DNA from: Adhaeribacter radiodurans | GTDB taxonomy: Bacteria > Bacteroidota > Bacteroidia > Cytophagales > Hymenobacteraceae | DNA length: 64,000 bases | Reading direction: 5' to 3' | Assembly: GCF_014075995.1 (NCBI RefSeq) | Contig: NZ_CP055153.1 | Coordinates: 4,650,001-4,714,000 of the forward strand | Shown here: positions 1-9,348 of the stretch, piece by piece | How the letters are laid out: each line of letters starts with the position of its first letter | Numbering within the stretch: the first letter of the stretch is position 1 | The notes under the pieces: generated by a model | Told to the model about the DNA's origin: nothing | The model's input: the letters and a program-made list of their open reading frames with translations, nothing else | The model's database searches: none | Translations under genes and position numbers: made by a program

Positions 1-2
1 CT

Positions 3-455
3 AGTCACGGGGTAGCTCAGGGTTATTTTGATTTGTACAATAACAATACCCTGGTAAATGTAAGCAGTTATAATACCGGCACTGGCAATGGTTTAAATGG
101 CTTATACAGCACCGTGTACGATTTACAAAAATTTATTGATGCCTTGCTGCGGAACAAGACCCTACTCAGCCAAAGCTCAATTAACACCATGCTAACTTTC
201 GATGATTTAATTGAAAACCGGAAGTACCTGGGCTTAGGCTTGTTTAAAGATTACATAGACGGCAATTTTAAAGAAAATGAATTTGGGTATGGCCACCGGG
301 GCCGCGACTTAGGCTACAGCGCCGATATGTTTTATTTCCCAAATCAGGATATAACGGTTACGCTGCTGGTCAACTACGGCACCAATGCTAAAAGTAATTT
401 ACAATATACTTTCACCAATTTCAGGTACGACATCGCTGATGTAGCCATTCATTAA
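3..455 (+). CDS. Serine hydrolase (class C beta-lactamase-like), C-terminal part
   Basis: The reading frame is open to the window edge, so this is the 3' end of a longer gene and its start lies outside. The visible ~150 residues open with SHGVAQGYFD and contain GLYSTVYDLQKFIDALL and YGHRGRDLGYSADMFYFP. This matches the C-terminal part of the beta-lactamase/penicillin-binding-protein-like serine hydrolase family, where a small-residue HGG/HRG box precedes a G-Y-x-S strand. The SxxK and YxN active-site motifs would lie upstream and cannot be seen. Such proteins are usually exported esterases or peptidases rather than true beta-lactamases; the substrate here is unknown. A TTG at 33 is in frame but is unlikely to be a real start because homology-like sequence continues upstream of it. 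Confidence 0.8.
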   Translation, partial: SHGVAQGYFDLYNNNTLVNVSSYNTGTGNGLNGLYSTVYDLQKFIDALLRNKTLLSQSSINTMLTFDDLIENRKYLGLGLFKDYIDGNFKENEFGYGHRGRDLGYSADMFYFPNQDITVTLLVNYGTNAKSNLQYTFTNFRYDIADVAIH

Positions 456-579
456 AATTTATATTTCTCATTTAAAGCTTATCTACTTACTAGTTACCGG
501 ATTGAAGCCAGAAAAAAGTAAATACCAGATAAAAATTTGATAAAATAATTTATTGTTAAACTGCCTACCAGAGCCTAAA

Positions 580-1224
580 ATGAGGAAACATCTTTATCTA
601 CTCGCACAATTACTTATTGCTTTTTTATTTGCAGGATGTGCCTCTAAAGAAATATTCTATTTCTCTAAAAACACCGGCAGCTTTGGCCCATACCAGAAAG
701 TACAAAAAACAACCAATCTCCAGGATAGCGTTGCTGTTCAATCTCAACCATCCGAGGCAGGGCTAAGCCCAGATGATTCACCTGTTCTTACTGCATCGGC
801 CACTAGTCCGGAGCCAGCAACTTTACCTAAACCCAAATCCGTTGCTTTTAGCTCCGGCTTAAAGGAACAGAAAAGCGCCGCGCAGCCGAATAAGTACGTA
901 TTAAAAAATAAAAATTTACTAAAATTTAAAAATAAGAAGCAATTACTGAAACCTGAAACTAACAAGAAGGTTCAAGCCTCTGCGATGATTGGTTTTATTT
1001 TAGGCCTAATGGCTGTGATTACAATTTTTGCTGGCTCTCTTCTAGCTTTTGCATTTGGTTTGGTGGGGGCCATATTTGGTATTATTGGCCTGAGTACCAT
1101 TAAGAAGAACTCAGAAAAATTTCGAGGCAGAGGATTTGCGTGGGTGGGTATAGGCGTAGGTATATTAATTCCACTATTTATAATTGGTTATATATTAGCC
1201 TTTGCGGGAGCTTTTAGCAGTTGA
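580..1224 (+). CDS. Lipoprotein with C-terminal DUF4190-like membrane domain
   Basis: The start is set at the ATG at 580 because it is followed at once by a signal peptide ending in a lipobox (LLIAFLFAGC, Cys20). The in-frame TTG at 553 would put nine extra residues before it. The middle (about residues 35-130) is low-complexity and rich in Ser, Pro and Lys. The C-terminal 80 residues hold two hydrophobic segments around a short basic loop (IKKNSEKFRGRGFAW), the arrangement seen in DUF4190-type proteins of Bacteroidota. Function is unknown. The combination of a lipidated N-terminus and two further transmembrane segments suggests an inner-membrane protein. It stands alone, with 124 bp from the preceding hydrolase stop. 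Confidence 0.7.
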   Translation: MRKHLYLLAQLLIAFLFAGCASKEIFYFSKNTGSFGPYQKVQKTTNLQDSVAVQSQPSEAGLSPDDSPVLTASATSPEPATLPKPKSVAFSSGLKEQKSAAQPNKYVLKNKNLLKFKNKKQLLKPETNKKVQASAMIGFILGLMAVITIFAGSLLAFAFGLVGAIFGIIGLSTIKKNSEKFRGRGFAWVGIGVGILIPLFIIGYILAFAGAFSS

Positions 1225-1621
1225 GATCAACCTAAAGAAAATTACCCAAATAATTAAAACTAGCTAATATAAATGCTGCTTTCTTAGTTATCTAATCAGT
1301 TTTTATTTCAAAATCCTTTTGTCTGGTAACAAAAAGTACAGAAGACCTTTCTTCCTTTCTTCAGGAGCGTAAATGATAGGCTAGACTGTAAGGGGCCATT
1401 CCGTAGTGTATGGCAATAGTAATTCCGAAAAATGAAACATCTTTGGGGGATGAAGAACAATGGCAACCACTTAAAATCTTTTTGGATCAAAATTTTGAAT
1501 ATTCATCTCCTTTTTCCTGAATCATTATAAAGTTCAATTTAGGGCAGATAGGTAAACCTCCTATATTCACTTATACTAAATAGTATAAACCCCATGCTTT
1601 AAAAGTTGAGTAAAAGGTTTT
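1225..1621. other. Intergenic region without a supported gene
   Basis: About 400 bp between the lipoprotein and repeat copy A. A short plus-strand frame near 1410-1520 reads MAIVIPKNETSLGDEEQW and so on for about 36 residues before a stop. The sequence around it has several in-frame stops, so it may be a decayed gene, but I cannot assign a family. No terminator or operator was recognised. Confidence 0.4.
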
Positions 1622-2199
1622 TCAGTGGAGCCTTTTCAAGTCTCCAGATGGTGGTGCTATCTAGTTTGACATGGCTGAGTTTGCCTCGTGGCCGGCGGGC
1701 CTCGTTTAGCTGTTTCGGGCGGTTTAGCGAACCTTGGCTCGTTGCACTGCGCCATGCTGCTTTGCAGCACCGGAACGCTAAAAGGCCCTCAACAGCCAAA
1801 CTGGTATTTCTTGCGAGTGGCAGCTGATATTACTACTTATTAACTCCTCCAATTACTTTAAAAATATTGCAAGCTCCCCTCCTATTTTAAGAGGGGCAGG
1901 GGTGGTAAAAAATAGCAACTTAATTTAACTCATCAGCTTACAGAGAATTAGTAATCTGTACATTGTAAATATAAAAAGTAAGTAAAGACAAGAAAGACTT
2001 TGGCTATTGGCAACTGACACCAGTTTGGCTGTGGAGCACCTGCTAGGGTTCCGGTGCTGAAAGCATTCCGCCGACGGAGTCGAGGAAAGGAAGGCTAGCG
2101 AGTGCGGAAGAGCCAAACGAGGCCCGCCGGCCACGAGGCAAACTTAGGCTGTTCAAATAAGATGGAACCTGTACATGGAGGCTGGAACAGGCTCCAAAG
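1622..2199 (+). repeat. Intergenic inverted-repeat element, copy A
   Basis: A ~578-bp non-coding element. It has two long arms in inverted orientation. Each arm carries the GC-rich core TTTGCCTCGTGGCCGGCGGG, and each ends internally in a CAGCCAAACTGG box. They flank an AT-rich centre containing the small hairpin GCTCCCCTCC/GAGGGG. Read end to end it is the reverse complement of copy B at 6934-7513, with scattered substitutions; its left end is the more diverged. Short open frames in the arms (for example those encoding RGRRASF) recur in every copy and look like by-products of the repeat rather than genes. No transposase is present, so if mobile it would need a helper. Confidence 0.85.
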
Positions 2200-2451
2200 A
2201 AAAAGCAAACGCCGTTAAGTATTTCAAAGAATTTAAGCCCATACTTTACCTTAACTCTTTGTGGAATAATGTTTTTACGGTTAGGTATTATCTGACTGGT
2301 ATAATTTCTTAAGCTTTAGCTAAAACGTTTTAGCTAACCCAGGCGCTAAATTAATTATAACCAAAATCATTGTTTTAAAATTGTTATAGTGTTAAATTAA
2401 AGTTACTAACTCTTGCCTTTCAGTATTTTATTTCCCTTAACAACAAACGCG

Positions 2452-5244
2452 ATGTCGAAAAACTTACTAAAAGTATGGTTGTTGCTGGCCTTTTTTACGC
2501 AAGCGAACATGGATGGCCTGGCACAATCAGGAATAACGGTTGCAGGCATGGTCACGGATGCTAAAAATCAGGAACCATTATCGGGTGTGAGCATATTTGT
2601 GAAAGGTAAAGTGATTGGCACTGTAACAGATAAGGAGGGCCGCTTTTCGCTTACTACCACTACCAATCCGCCCTTTATCCTAGGAATCTCTTATATAGGT
2701 TACCAAGCGCAGGAACTTACTATTAACGGCAGTCGCTCGGATATTACTATGGCCCTGGTAGAACAAGCTATTCTGGGCCAGGAAGTTGTAGTAACGGCTT
2801 CGAGGGTAGAAGAAAGTATTCTTAAATCGCCGGTAAGTATCGAGAAAATGGATTTACTGGCTATACGGGAAACTCCGGCGGCTAATTTTTATGATGGATT
2901 GCAAAATTTAAAAACCGTGGATATGGCAACCGGCAGCCTGGGCTTTAAAATTATTAATACGCGTGGTTTTATGAGTACCAATAATCCGCGCTTTGTACAA
3001 TATATTGACGGAATGGATAACCAGGCGCCTGGCCTGAATATACCGATTGGCAATATGGTGGGCCTCTCTGACCTGGATGTGCAGGGTGTTGAAATTGTGC
3101 CAGGGGCTGCTTCGGCACTCTATGGCCCTAATGCATTTAACGGGGTTCTTTCTATGACCAGCAAAAGCCCTTTTGAATTTCAAGGCCTCAGCGCTATGGG
3201 ACGAATAGGGATAAACCACGTTAATGACCCAACCGTTTCGGCGCACCCATTATACGAGGGAATGGTACGTTACGCGAAAGCCTTTAATAACCGCTTTGCC
3301 TTTAAAGTAAATATGGCTTATTCTAAAGCCCTGGATTGGTACGCCAATAGTACCGAAAACGTTGATTTGTTTACCCGCGCTTCTTTGGGCAACAACCGGG
3401 AAGATAATCCGGCCTATAATGCTTTAAACGTATACGGCGACGAGGCAGTAACCAGTTTGCCTATTGGATTTGGCGGAGCCCCCGTACGGGTAGCCCGGAC
3501 CGGCTACGACGAAAAAGACATGGTTGATTACGATACCTATAGTATAAAAGGCGATTTGGCCTTAAATTATCGCTTAACCGAAGGAATTGAGGCCATCTAT
3601 CAATATAAGTTTGGGCAAGGAACCGCTGTTTACCAAGGAGGCAACCGTTATTCCATTAATGATTTTACCCTACAGCAGCACAAAGTAGAGTTAAAAGGGG
3701 CCAACTTTTTCTTACGGACTTATGCTACCCTCGAAGATGCCGGTAATACGTACGACTCCCGTTTTCTGGCCTTAAATTTAAACCGTACCTGGAAAAGCGA
3801 TCAGCAATGGTTTCAGGAATACGCAGGTGCTTACCAGGGTGCTGCGGCTTCCTTGGGTTTTGCTCCTGGTAGCCACTCCGAAGCGCGCCGCTTTGCCGAT
3901 CAGGGCCGCCTGTTACCCGGGAACCCTGAATTTGACCGAGAAAAAGATCGGATTGCTACTACTTCTGATTTTCGGAAAGGTGCCCTTTTTATCGACCATA
4001 CCAAATTGTATCACACCGAAGGCCAGTACGATCTGAGTAAATGGACGCATAAAATTGTTGATGTACAAATTGGGGGTAATTACCGGCTCTACGACCTGGA
4101 TTCAGAAGGAACTGTATTTAGTGATACCACCGGCAATGATATAACCATCTACGAATTTGGCGGCTATCTGCAAGCTATTAAAGGTTTATTCGGCGATAGG
4201 TTAAGAATTACTGGCTCCCTGCGCTACGATAAAAATGAAAATTTTAAAGGTAGAGTAACTCCTCGTGCAGCGGCGGTATTAACTTTAGCCGAGAATCATA
4301 ACCTCCGAGCTTCTTACCAAACCGGCTTTCGGAACCCAACTACGCAGGATCAGTTTATATTCCTGAACGCGGGCCAGGCCATTCTGGTAGGGGGCGTGCC
4401 TAATGCCAGCCAGGGATTAAATTTGTATGGCCCGGAATCGAATGCGTTTACTTTGGCTTCGGTGCAGGCTTTTGGAGCAAAAGTTTCGGCGGATGTAGCG
4501 GGTGGCACCTCTTCTTCCCGGGCGGTGCTACAAAATGCCGGATTGTTGCAACCAGCTAACGTGGGTTACGTGAAACCAGAGCAGATTCGGGCTTACGAAA
4601 TTGGTTATAAAGGCTTAACCGCCAATAAGTCGTTGCTGTTTGATGTAAACTATTATTACAGTAATTATCAGAATTTCATTTTAACTTCTACCATTATTCA
4701 GCCTCAGAATGATGTTAGAACCAATGTACAAGCAGCTGCTTTTGATATCGCAACCAGTCGGTTCCAACCCTACCAGTTATACACCAATGCCCGCCACCAA
4801 GTATCTGCCCAGGGGGCTAGTCTGGGTTTAACATACTCTTTTCCAAAAGGCTATACGCTAAGTGGTAATACCAGCTGGAACAAGCTGGATTTAGGTGATA
4901 CCCGCGAATCCGACGAAACGCCGGGTTTTAATACCCCCGAATGGAAATTTAATGTATCAGTTGCTAACCGTAATTTTTATAAAAATGCCGGCTTCAGTAT
5001 AGCCTATCGCTGGTCAGATGCTTACGTGTGGCAATCCACTTTTATTGCCGGAATTAACGATGCCCGTATTCCTTCCTTCGGCACCCTGGATGCCCAGATA
5101 AATTACAAGATGACCCGCATTAAATCGATCCTAAAAATTGGCGGTTCTAACATCTTAAATAACTATTACCGCCAGGTATATGGCGGACCGGAAGTAGGGG
5201 CAGTTTACTACGTATCTCTCACCTTCGACGAATTACTGAAGTAA
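2452..5244 (+). CDS. TonB-dependent outer-membrane receptor (SusC/Oar-like)
   Basis: Predicted outer-membrane beta-barrel importer of 930 residues. The ATG at 2452 is chosen over the upstream TTG at 2413 because it is followed directly by a signal peptide (MSKNLLKVWLLLAFF...GLAQ). In order: signal peptide (1-25), a carboxypeptidase-regulatory-like beta domain (about 28-115, with GVSIFVKGKVIGTVTDKEG), a plug domain (about 120-230, with GLNIPIGNMVG and GAASALYGPNAFNGVLSM), then the barrel to the end with a C-terminal aromatic strand (YYVSLTFDELLK). Transport needs TonB-ExbBD, which are not in the window. It is followed after 61 bp by an SGNH hydrolase lipoprotein, and the pair probably forms one transcription unit. 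The substrate cannot be inferred. The pair is bracketed by inverted repeat copies A and B. Confidence 0.93.
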   Translation: MSKNLLKVWLLLAFFTQANMDGLAQSGITVAGMVTDAKNQEPLSGVSIFVKGKVIGTVTDKEGRFSLTTTTNPPFILGISYIGYQAQELTINGSRSDITMALVEQAILGQEVVVTASRVEESILKSPVSIEKMDLLAIRETPAANFYDGLQNLKTVDMATGSLGFKIINTRGFMSTNNPRFVQYIDGMDNQAPGLNIPIGNMVGLSDLDVQGVEIVPGAASALYGPNAFNGVLSMTSKSPFEFQGLSAMGRIGINHVNDPTVSAHPLYEGMVRYAKAFNNRFAFKVNMAYSKALDWYANSTENVDLFTRASLGNNREDNPAYNALNVYGDEAVTSLPIGFGGAPVRVARTGYDEKDMVDYDTYSIKGDLALNYRLTEGIEAIYQYKFGQGTAVYQGGNRYSINDFTLQQHKVELKGANFFLRTYATLEDAGNTYDSRFLALNLNRTWKSDQQWFQEYAGAYQGAAASLGFAPGSHSEARRFADQGRLLPGNPEFDREKDRIATTSDFRKGALFIDHTKLYHTEGQYDLSKWTHKIVDVQIGGNYRLYDLDSEGTVFSDTTGNDITIYEFGGYLQAIKGLFGDRLRITGSLRYDKNENFKGRVTPRAAAVLTLAENHNLRASYQTGFRNPTTQDQFIFLNAGQAILVGGVPNASQGLNLYGPESNAFTLASVQAFGAKVSADVAGGTSSSRAVLQNAGLLQPANVGYVKPEQIRAYEIGYKGLTANKSLLFDVNYYYSNYQNFILTSTIIQPQNDVRTNVQAAAFDIATSRFQPYQLYTNARHQVSAQGASLGLTYSFPKGYTLSGNTSWNKLDLGDTRESDETPGFNTPEWKFNVSVANRNFYKNAGFSIAYRWSDAYVWQSTFIAGINDARIPSFGTLDAQINYKMTRIKSILKIGGSNILNNYYRQVYGGPEVGAVYYVSLTFDELLK

Positions 5245-5305
5245 TTAAGGCCTGGAAAATATCTCCTTGATAATAAGTTTATTCTTAATAAAAGCGAATA
5301 ATCAA

Positions 5306-6784
5306 ATGAAATTTATAAAGTTACTTTTGCCCGCTCTAGTTCTAATCAGTAGCTTTTACTCTTGTACTTACACGCCACCCGAACCCGCTGAAGACCCGAC
5401 TAATCCACGTACTCCACCCACAGCAGGCAGCGCCGATTTTAGTAAATACGTGGCAGTTGGAAACTCTCTTACGGCTGGTTTTATGGATAATGCCCTTTAC
5501 CAGGAAGGGCAACAAAATGCTTACCCGGTTTTATTGGCCGACCGGATGAAACTGGTTAATAACAATGCCGCCTTTAACTTTCCGGCTTATGGTGCTGCAG
5601 GTGGCGCCGGTTTTGGCGGTAGTTTTGTGCCCGGCACAGCTACTCCGGTAGGTCGTTTACAGTTTTTACTACCAGATTGTGCCTCTAATTCTGCCTTAAC
5701 CAAAACGTTAGGACTTACTCCTGCTCCTACCATTCCCGGCGAAAGTTTAGCTCCTTATCCGGGTAATAAAGCTGAAATAAACAATTTTGGAGTACCAGGT
5801 GCTAAAAGTTTTCATGCCTTAGTAAATGGGTACGGAGCCAATCCAACGCAGGGTAATCCTTTTTACTGGCGTTTTGCCTCCTCCGAAACAGCCAGTTTAA
5901 TTGGAGATGCTACGGCGGCTAAAGGCACCTTTTTTACCTATTGGCTCGGCAGCAACGATGTACTTTCCTATGCTACTTCCGGCGGCAGCGGCAATCCTGA
6001 TCCAGGAATAAATCCCCTTACTTACAGCAGTAACGACTTAACGGACTCGCGGGTGTTTGCCTATGTCTTGAAAACCTCTTTGGATGCTTTACTTGGCACG
6101 GGTGATAACACCAAAGGAGCAATTGCTACTATTCCGGATGTGGTAAAAATTCCTTATTTTGGATTAGTTAAAGCCGGACTTATTTCGGCCGGAGCAATTC
6201 CCTTTAATTTGTCGGCCGCACAAGCCGCCGCCTTAAATGCTGGTTATGCTCGCTTAGGCTCGGCCGCAGCCGGAGTAAACTTTAAGGTAGGAAAAGTAAA
6301 TTACCCAGTTATTACAACTGCCAGCGGCTTAAGGCACTTAGATCCGGCGAAAGACTTTTTAACCTTGGTAATTCCGCAGGATTCTTTACTGGTAGGTCCC
6401 ATTAATGCCTGCAATACCGCACAACGCGGTGGTTGGGGAATTCTGGAACCGATACCCGCCCAATTTGTTCTGGACCAATCAGAAGCTGAAATAGTAACCA
6501 ACCGGGTGAAAGAATTTAATGATGTAATCCGCCAGGAAGTGGCTGGGCGCAATAATCGTTTAGCCTTAGTAGATATGAATGCATTTTTAGCAAATTTAGA
6601 TGCTTCGCAAAATACGCTGGCTCCACCCGCCGGTTATTTCTCTCTGGATGGCGTACATCCCAACCCTCGGGGGCAGGCCGTAATTGCCAATGAATTTATT
6701 AAATCAATTAATGCAACCTTTAACTCTACTCTACCCTTAGTAAACGTCAAAAACTACCGGCTAAATACCTTACCAACTCAATAG
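5306..6784 (+). CDS. SGNH/GDSL-family hydrolase lipoprotein
   Basis: 492 residues. The ATG at 5306 gives a clean lipoprotein signal (MKFIKLLLPALVLISSFYSC, lipid Cys20); the frame extends 13 codons upstream to 5267 but without a better start. The SGNH blocks are visible: nucleophile Ser54 in VAVGNSLTAGF, the block III Asn in WLGSNDVLSY, and the C-terminal Asp/His pair in LDGVHPNPRG. The family hydrolyses esters of lipids or carbohydrates. The protein is longer than a minimal GDSL domain because of inserts between the blocks, as is usual for Bacteroidota members. Lipidation plus co-orientation with the TonB receptor suggests surface or periplasmic de-esterification of the substrate taken up by that receptor; this is inference. 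Confidence 0.9.
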   Translation: MKFIKLLLPALVLISSFYSCTYTPPEPAEDPTNPRTPPTAGSADFSKYVAVGNSLTAGFMDNALYQEGQQNAYPVLLADRMKLVNNNAAFNFPAYGAAGGAGFGGSFVPGTATPVGRLQFLLPDCASNSALTKTLGLTPAPTIPGESLAPYPGNKAEINNFGVPGAKSFHALVNGYGANPTQGNPFYWRFASSETASLIGDATAAKGTFFTYWLGSNDVLSYATSGGSGNPDPGINPLTYSSNDLTDSRVFAYVLKTSLDALLGTGDNTKGAIATIPDVVKIPYFGLVKAGLISAGAIPFNLSAAQAAALNAGYARLGSAAAGVNFKVGKVNYPVITTASGLRHLDPAKDFLTLVIPQDSLLVGPINACNTAQRGGWGILEPIPAQFVLDQSEAEIVTNRVKEFNDVIRQEVAGRNNRLALVDMNAFLANLDASQNTLAPPAGYFSLDGVHPNPRGQAVIANEFIKSINATFNSTLPLVNVKNYRLNTLPTQ

Positions 6785-6933
6785 AGAAAACGCATACCTG
6801 GGTTGGATGAATTAAAATCCGGCCCTATCTTTTTAGTATAATCTTGAATGCATAAAGAAGTGGGCATTTGCTGGTACTTATATCAAATTGTATCAAAAAG
6901 CTATGATAGATTTTGCTTGCTAATAAGCGTTTT

Positions 6934-7513
6934 CTTTGGAGCCTGTTCCAGCCTCCAGGCTGCGGTGCTAACTTGTTTGAACCGGCTAAGTTTGCCTCGT
7001 GGCCGGCGGGCCTCGTTTGGCTCTTCCGCACTCGCTAGCCTTCCTTTCCTCGACTCCGTCGGCGGAATGCCTCCGGCACCGGAAGCCTAGCAGGTGCTCC
7101 ACAGCCAAACTGGTGTTAGTCGCAAGTAGCCAAAGTCTTTCTTGTTTTTACTGACTTTTTCAATTAACAATGTAGTGATTACTAATTTTCTGTAAGCTGA
7201 TGAGTTAAATTAAGTTACTATTTATACCACCCCTACCCCTCCTAAAATCGGAGGGGAGCTTGCAGAACTTTATAAAATAACTGGAGGAGTTAATAAGTAG
7301 TAGTAATATCAGCAGCTACTCGCAACTGACACCAGTTTGGCTGTGGAGGGCCTTTTAGCGTTCCGGTGCTGCAAAGCAGCATGGCGCAACGCAGTGAGCC
7401 AAGGTTCGCTAAACCGCCCGAAACAGCCAAACGAGGCCCGCCGGCCATGAGGCAAACTTAGGCTTCTCAAATAAGTTAGCACCGCAGCATGGAGGCTGAA
7501 ACAGGCTCCAAAG
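6934..7513 (-). repeat. Intergenic inverted-repeat element, copy B (inverted relative to copy A)
   Basis: A 580-bp element whose ends are inverted repeats: CTTTGGAGCCTGTTCCAGCC at 6934 and its near-perfect complement ending at 7513 (23 of 24 bases match when extended). Left arm 6934 to about 7115, AT-rich centre with the CCCCTCC/GGAGGGG hairpin near 7240-7258, right arm about 7322-7513. The whole is the reverse complement of copy A. The two arms share outer and inner blocks but differ in the middle block: one carries a GACTCCGTCGGCGGAATGCC-type block, the other a CGGGCGGTTTAGCGAACC-type block. No coding capacity is supported and no clear target-site duplication was seen. Confidence 0.87.
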
Positions 7514-7620
7514 AACAACATCAAAGTCTACTATAGCAATTACTTCTTACTATACAGTATTATTTTATTAAAAATGAAATTTTAAAAAATTACTACTGAA
7601 TTGCTTCAAATACCGGTTAC

Positions 7621-9348
7621 TTACAAATTACCTTTCTTCATTTCTTCTGCGGCGTGGTTCACGGCCCGGGCGGTAAGGGCCATATACAAAATAGACGGAC
7701 TCTGGTTACCAGTGCTCGTCATACAGGCACCATCCGTCACGAAAACATTCTGGCAATGGTGTAGTTGGTTGTGTTTATTCAGTAACGATGTTTTGGGATC
7801 GTGGCCCATGCGGATGCCGCCCATTTCGTGAATGTCCAGGCCGGGCGCTTGTTTGCTGTCGTGTTGTTGAATATTAATGCAACCGGCTTTTTCCATCATA
7901 GCCGTACTTTGCGCCAGAAAATCTTTAATCATTTTCTCGTCGTTATCGTCGTAGGCTACCGAGGTAACCAGTAATGGAATGCCCCATTGGTCTTTTTCGG
8001 TTTTGCTTAAGCGCACGTGGTTACTTTCTTTCGGAATGGTTTCGCCTTGCATGTACATGTACACGCGCCACCCGCCGGGTATTGATAAAGCTTCTTTGTA
8101 ATCGGCCCCAATTTCATCGGTTAAGCCAACTGTATTGCCGCGGGTACGATGCGCGCCCATAAAAGTGGTAAAACCACCCACGTAATCGGTATCTTGTTTA
8201 TGCAAGTTGCGGTAATTGGCAATAATAGGCTCCGTAGGATTACGACCGAAATAGTATTTATCTTCGAAACCCGGAATTTCGGCGTGAACATTGGCGCGGT
8301 AATTATGAAAAGCCACGAATTTGCCCATTAAGCCGTTATCGTTGCCTAAACCGTTCGGGAAACGCTTGGAGGTAGAGTTTAACAAAATCAAATTGCTGTT
8401 CAGCGCCGAGGCATTCACGAAAATAATGCGGGCAAAATAATCGGTGGTAGCTTTGGTTTGCGCATCTATCACTCTTACCCCAATGGCTTTGCTTTTCTGC
8501 TCGTCGTACAAAACAGAATGCACCACCGAAAACGGGCGTACTGTTAAATTACCGGTACGGGCAGCCCAGGGCAAGGTAGCCGAAACGGAGCTGAAATACG
8601 CGCCGTACGGACAGCCGCGCATGCATAAATTGCGGGCCTGGCATTTTCCCCGTCCTAATTTTAAATGCGTTTCGGTGGGTTTGGTTATATGGGCCCAACG
8701 AGCTTGCACCAAATGGCGGTCGGGGAAATAATTTTTAATAGTTTTTTGCACGTGCGCTTCCACGCAGTTCAAATCAAAAGGCGGTAGAAACTCCCCGTCG
8801 GGCATGGCTTCAATCCCATCCTTATTACCGCACACGCCGGCAAATTTCTCGACGTGCGAGTACCAGGTAGCTACGTCTTCGTAGCGGATAGGCCAATCCA
8901 GGCCGTAGCCGTAGCGGGACGGGGCGGTAAATTCAAAATTACTCCAGCGTTGGCAGGCCCGCCCCCAGGTTAAGGATTTACCACCCACCTGGTAACCTCT
9001 AATCCAATCGAACGGCTTTTCCTGCACATACGGGTGGTCTTTGTCTTTAATAAAAAAATGGGCGGTATCTTCGCCGTAGCCGGCAGCTTTACTAATAAGT
9101 GGGTTATCTTTCAGAAATTGCCGGGTCATGTTGCCCCGGTGCGGAAACTCCCACAAGTCTTTCGTAGCAGTAGGGTAATCTTTGTTATGTTCTACGTTAC
9201 GGCCGCGTTCCAGCACCAACGTTTTTAAGCCTTTATCGCACAATTCCTTCGCGGCCCAACCGCCGCTAATACCCGACCCAATAACAATAGCATCGTACGT
9301 ATTCTGCGCGACTCCTTTCGTATTAATATTTGCTGCCTGAACTGCCAT
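7621..9348 (-). CDS. GMC-family FAD-dependent oxidoreductase (gluconate 2-dehydrogenase large-subunit type)
   Basis: 575 residues starting MAVQAANINTKG. The N-terminal Rossmann FAD site is clear (YDAIVIGSGISGGWAAKEL, residues 19-36, followed by the acidic LVLERG). A QVGGKSLTWGRACQRW segment and a Cys-rich stretch (KCQARNLCMRGCPYGAY) are typical of the gluconate/fructose/sorbitol dehydrogenase branch of GMC enzymes. The C-terminus (GGIRMGHDPKTS ... VFVTDGACMTSTGNQSPSILYMALTARA) is the GMC C-terminal domain. It should oxidise a sugar or polyol and pass electrons to a membrane partner. No twin-arginine signal is visible on this subunit; in relatives a Tat-exported gluconate dehydrogenase subunit 3 is usually encoded next door, but none is present here. 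Confidence 0.9.
   Translation of the reverse strand: MAVQAANINTKGVAQNTYDAIVIGSGISGGWAAKELCDKGLKTLVLERGRNVEHNKDYPTATKDLWEFPHRGNMTRQFLKDNPLISKAAGYGEDTAHFFIKDKDHPYVQEKPFDWIRGYQVGGKSLTWGRACQRWSNFEFTAPSRYGYGLDWPIRYEDVATWYSHVEKFAGVCGNKDGIEAMPDGEFLPPFDLNCVEAHVQKTIKNYFPDRHLVQARWAHITKPTETHLKLGRGKCQARNLCMRGCPYGAYFSSVSATLPWAARTGNLTVRPFSVVHSVLYDEQKSKAIGVRVIDAQTKATTDYFARIIFVNASALNSNLILLNSTSKRFPNGLGNDNGLMGKFVAFHNYRANVHAEIPGFEDKYYFGRNPTEPIIANYRNLHKQDTDYVGGFTTFMGAHRTRGNTVGLTDEIGADYKEALSIPGGWRVYMYMQGETIPKESNHVRLSKTEKDQWGIPLLVTSVAYDDNDEKMIKDFLAQSTAMMEKAGCINIQQHDSKQAPGLDIHEMGGIRMGHDPKTSLLNKHNQLHHCQNVFVTDGACMTSTGNQSPSILYMALTARAVNHAAEEMKKGNL

Noticed and set aside
1606-1827. Open frame encoding an RGRRASFSCFGRFSEPW-type protein
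   Set aside because: Equivalent frames appear in every copy and orientation of the intergenic repeat (also near 6848-7090 and 7309-7524), and follow the repeat's DNA conservation rather than codon structure. I treat them as by-products.
1925-2134. Minus-strand frame of 69 codons in repeat copy A
   Set aside because: It lies wholly inside the right arm and centre of the repeat and shows no family resemblance.
7974-8731. Plus-strand open frames opposite the GMC oxidoreductase gene
   Set aside because: They are antisense shadows of a well-supported enzyme gene, with no recognisable motifs.
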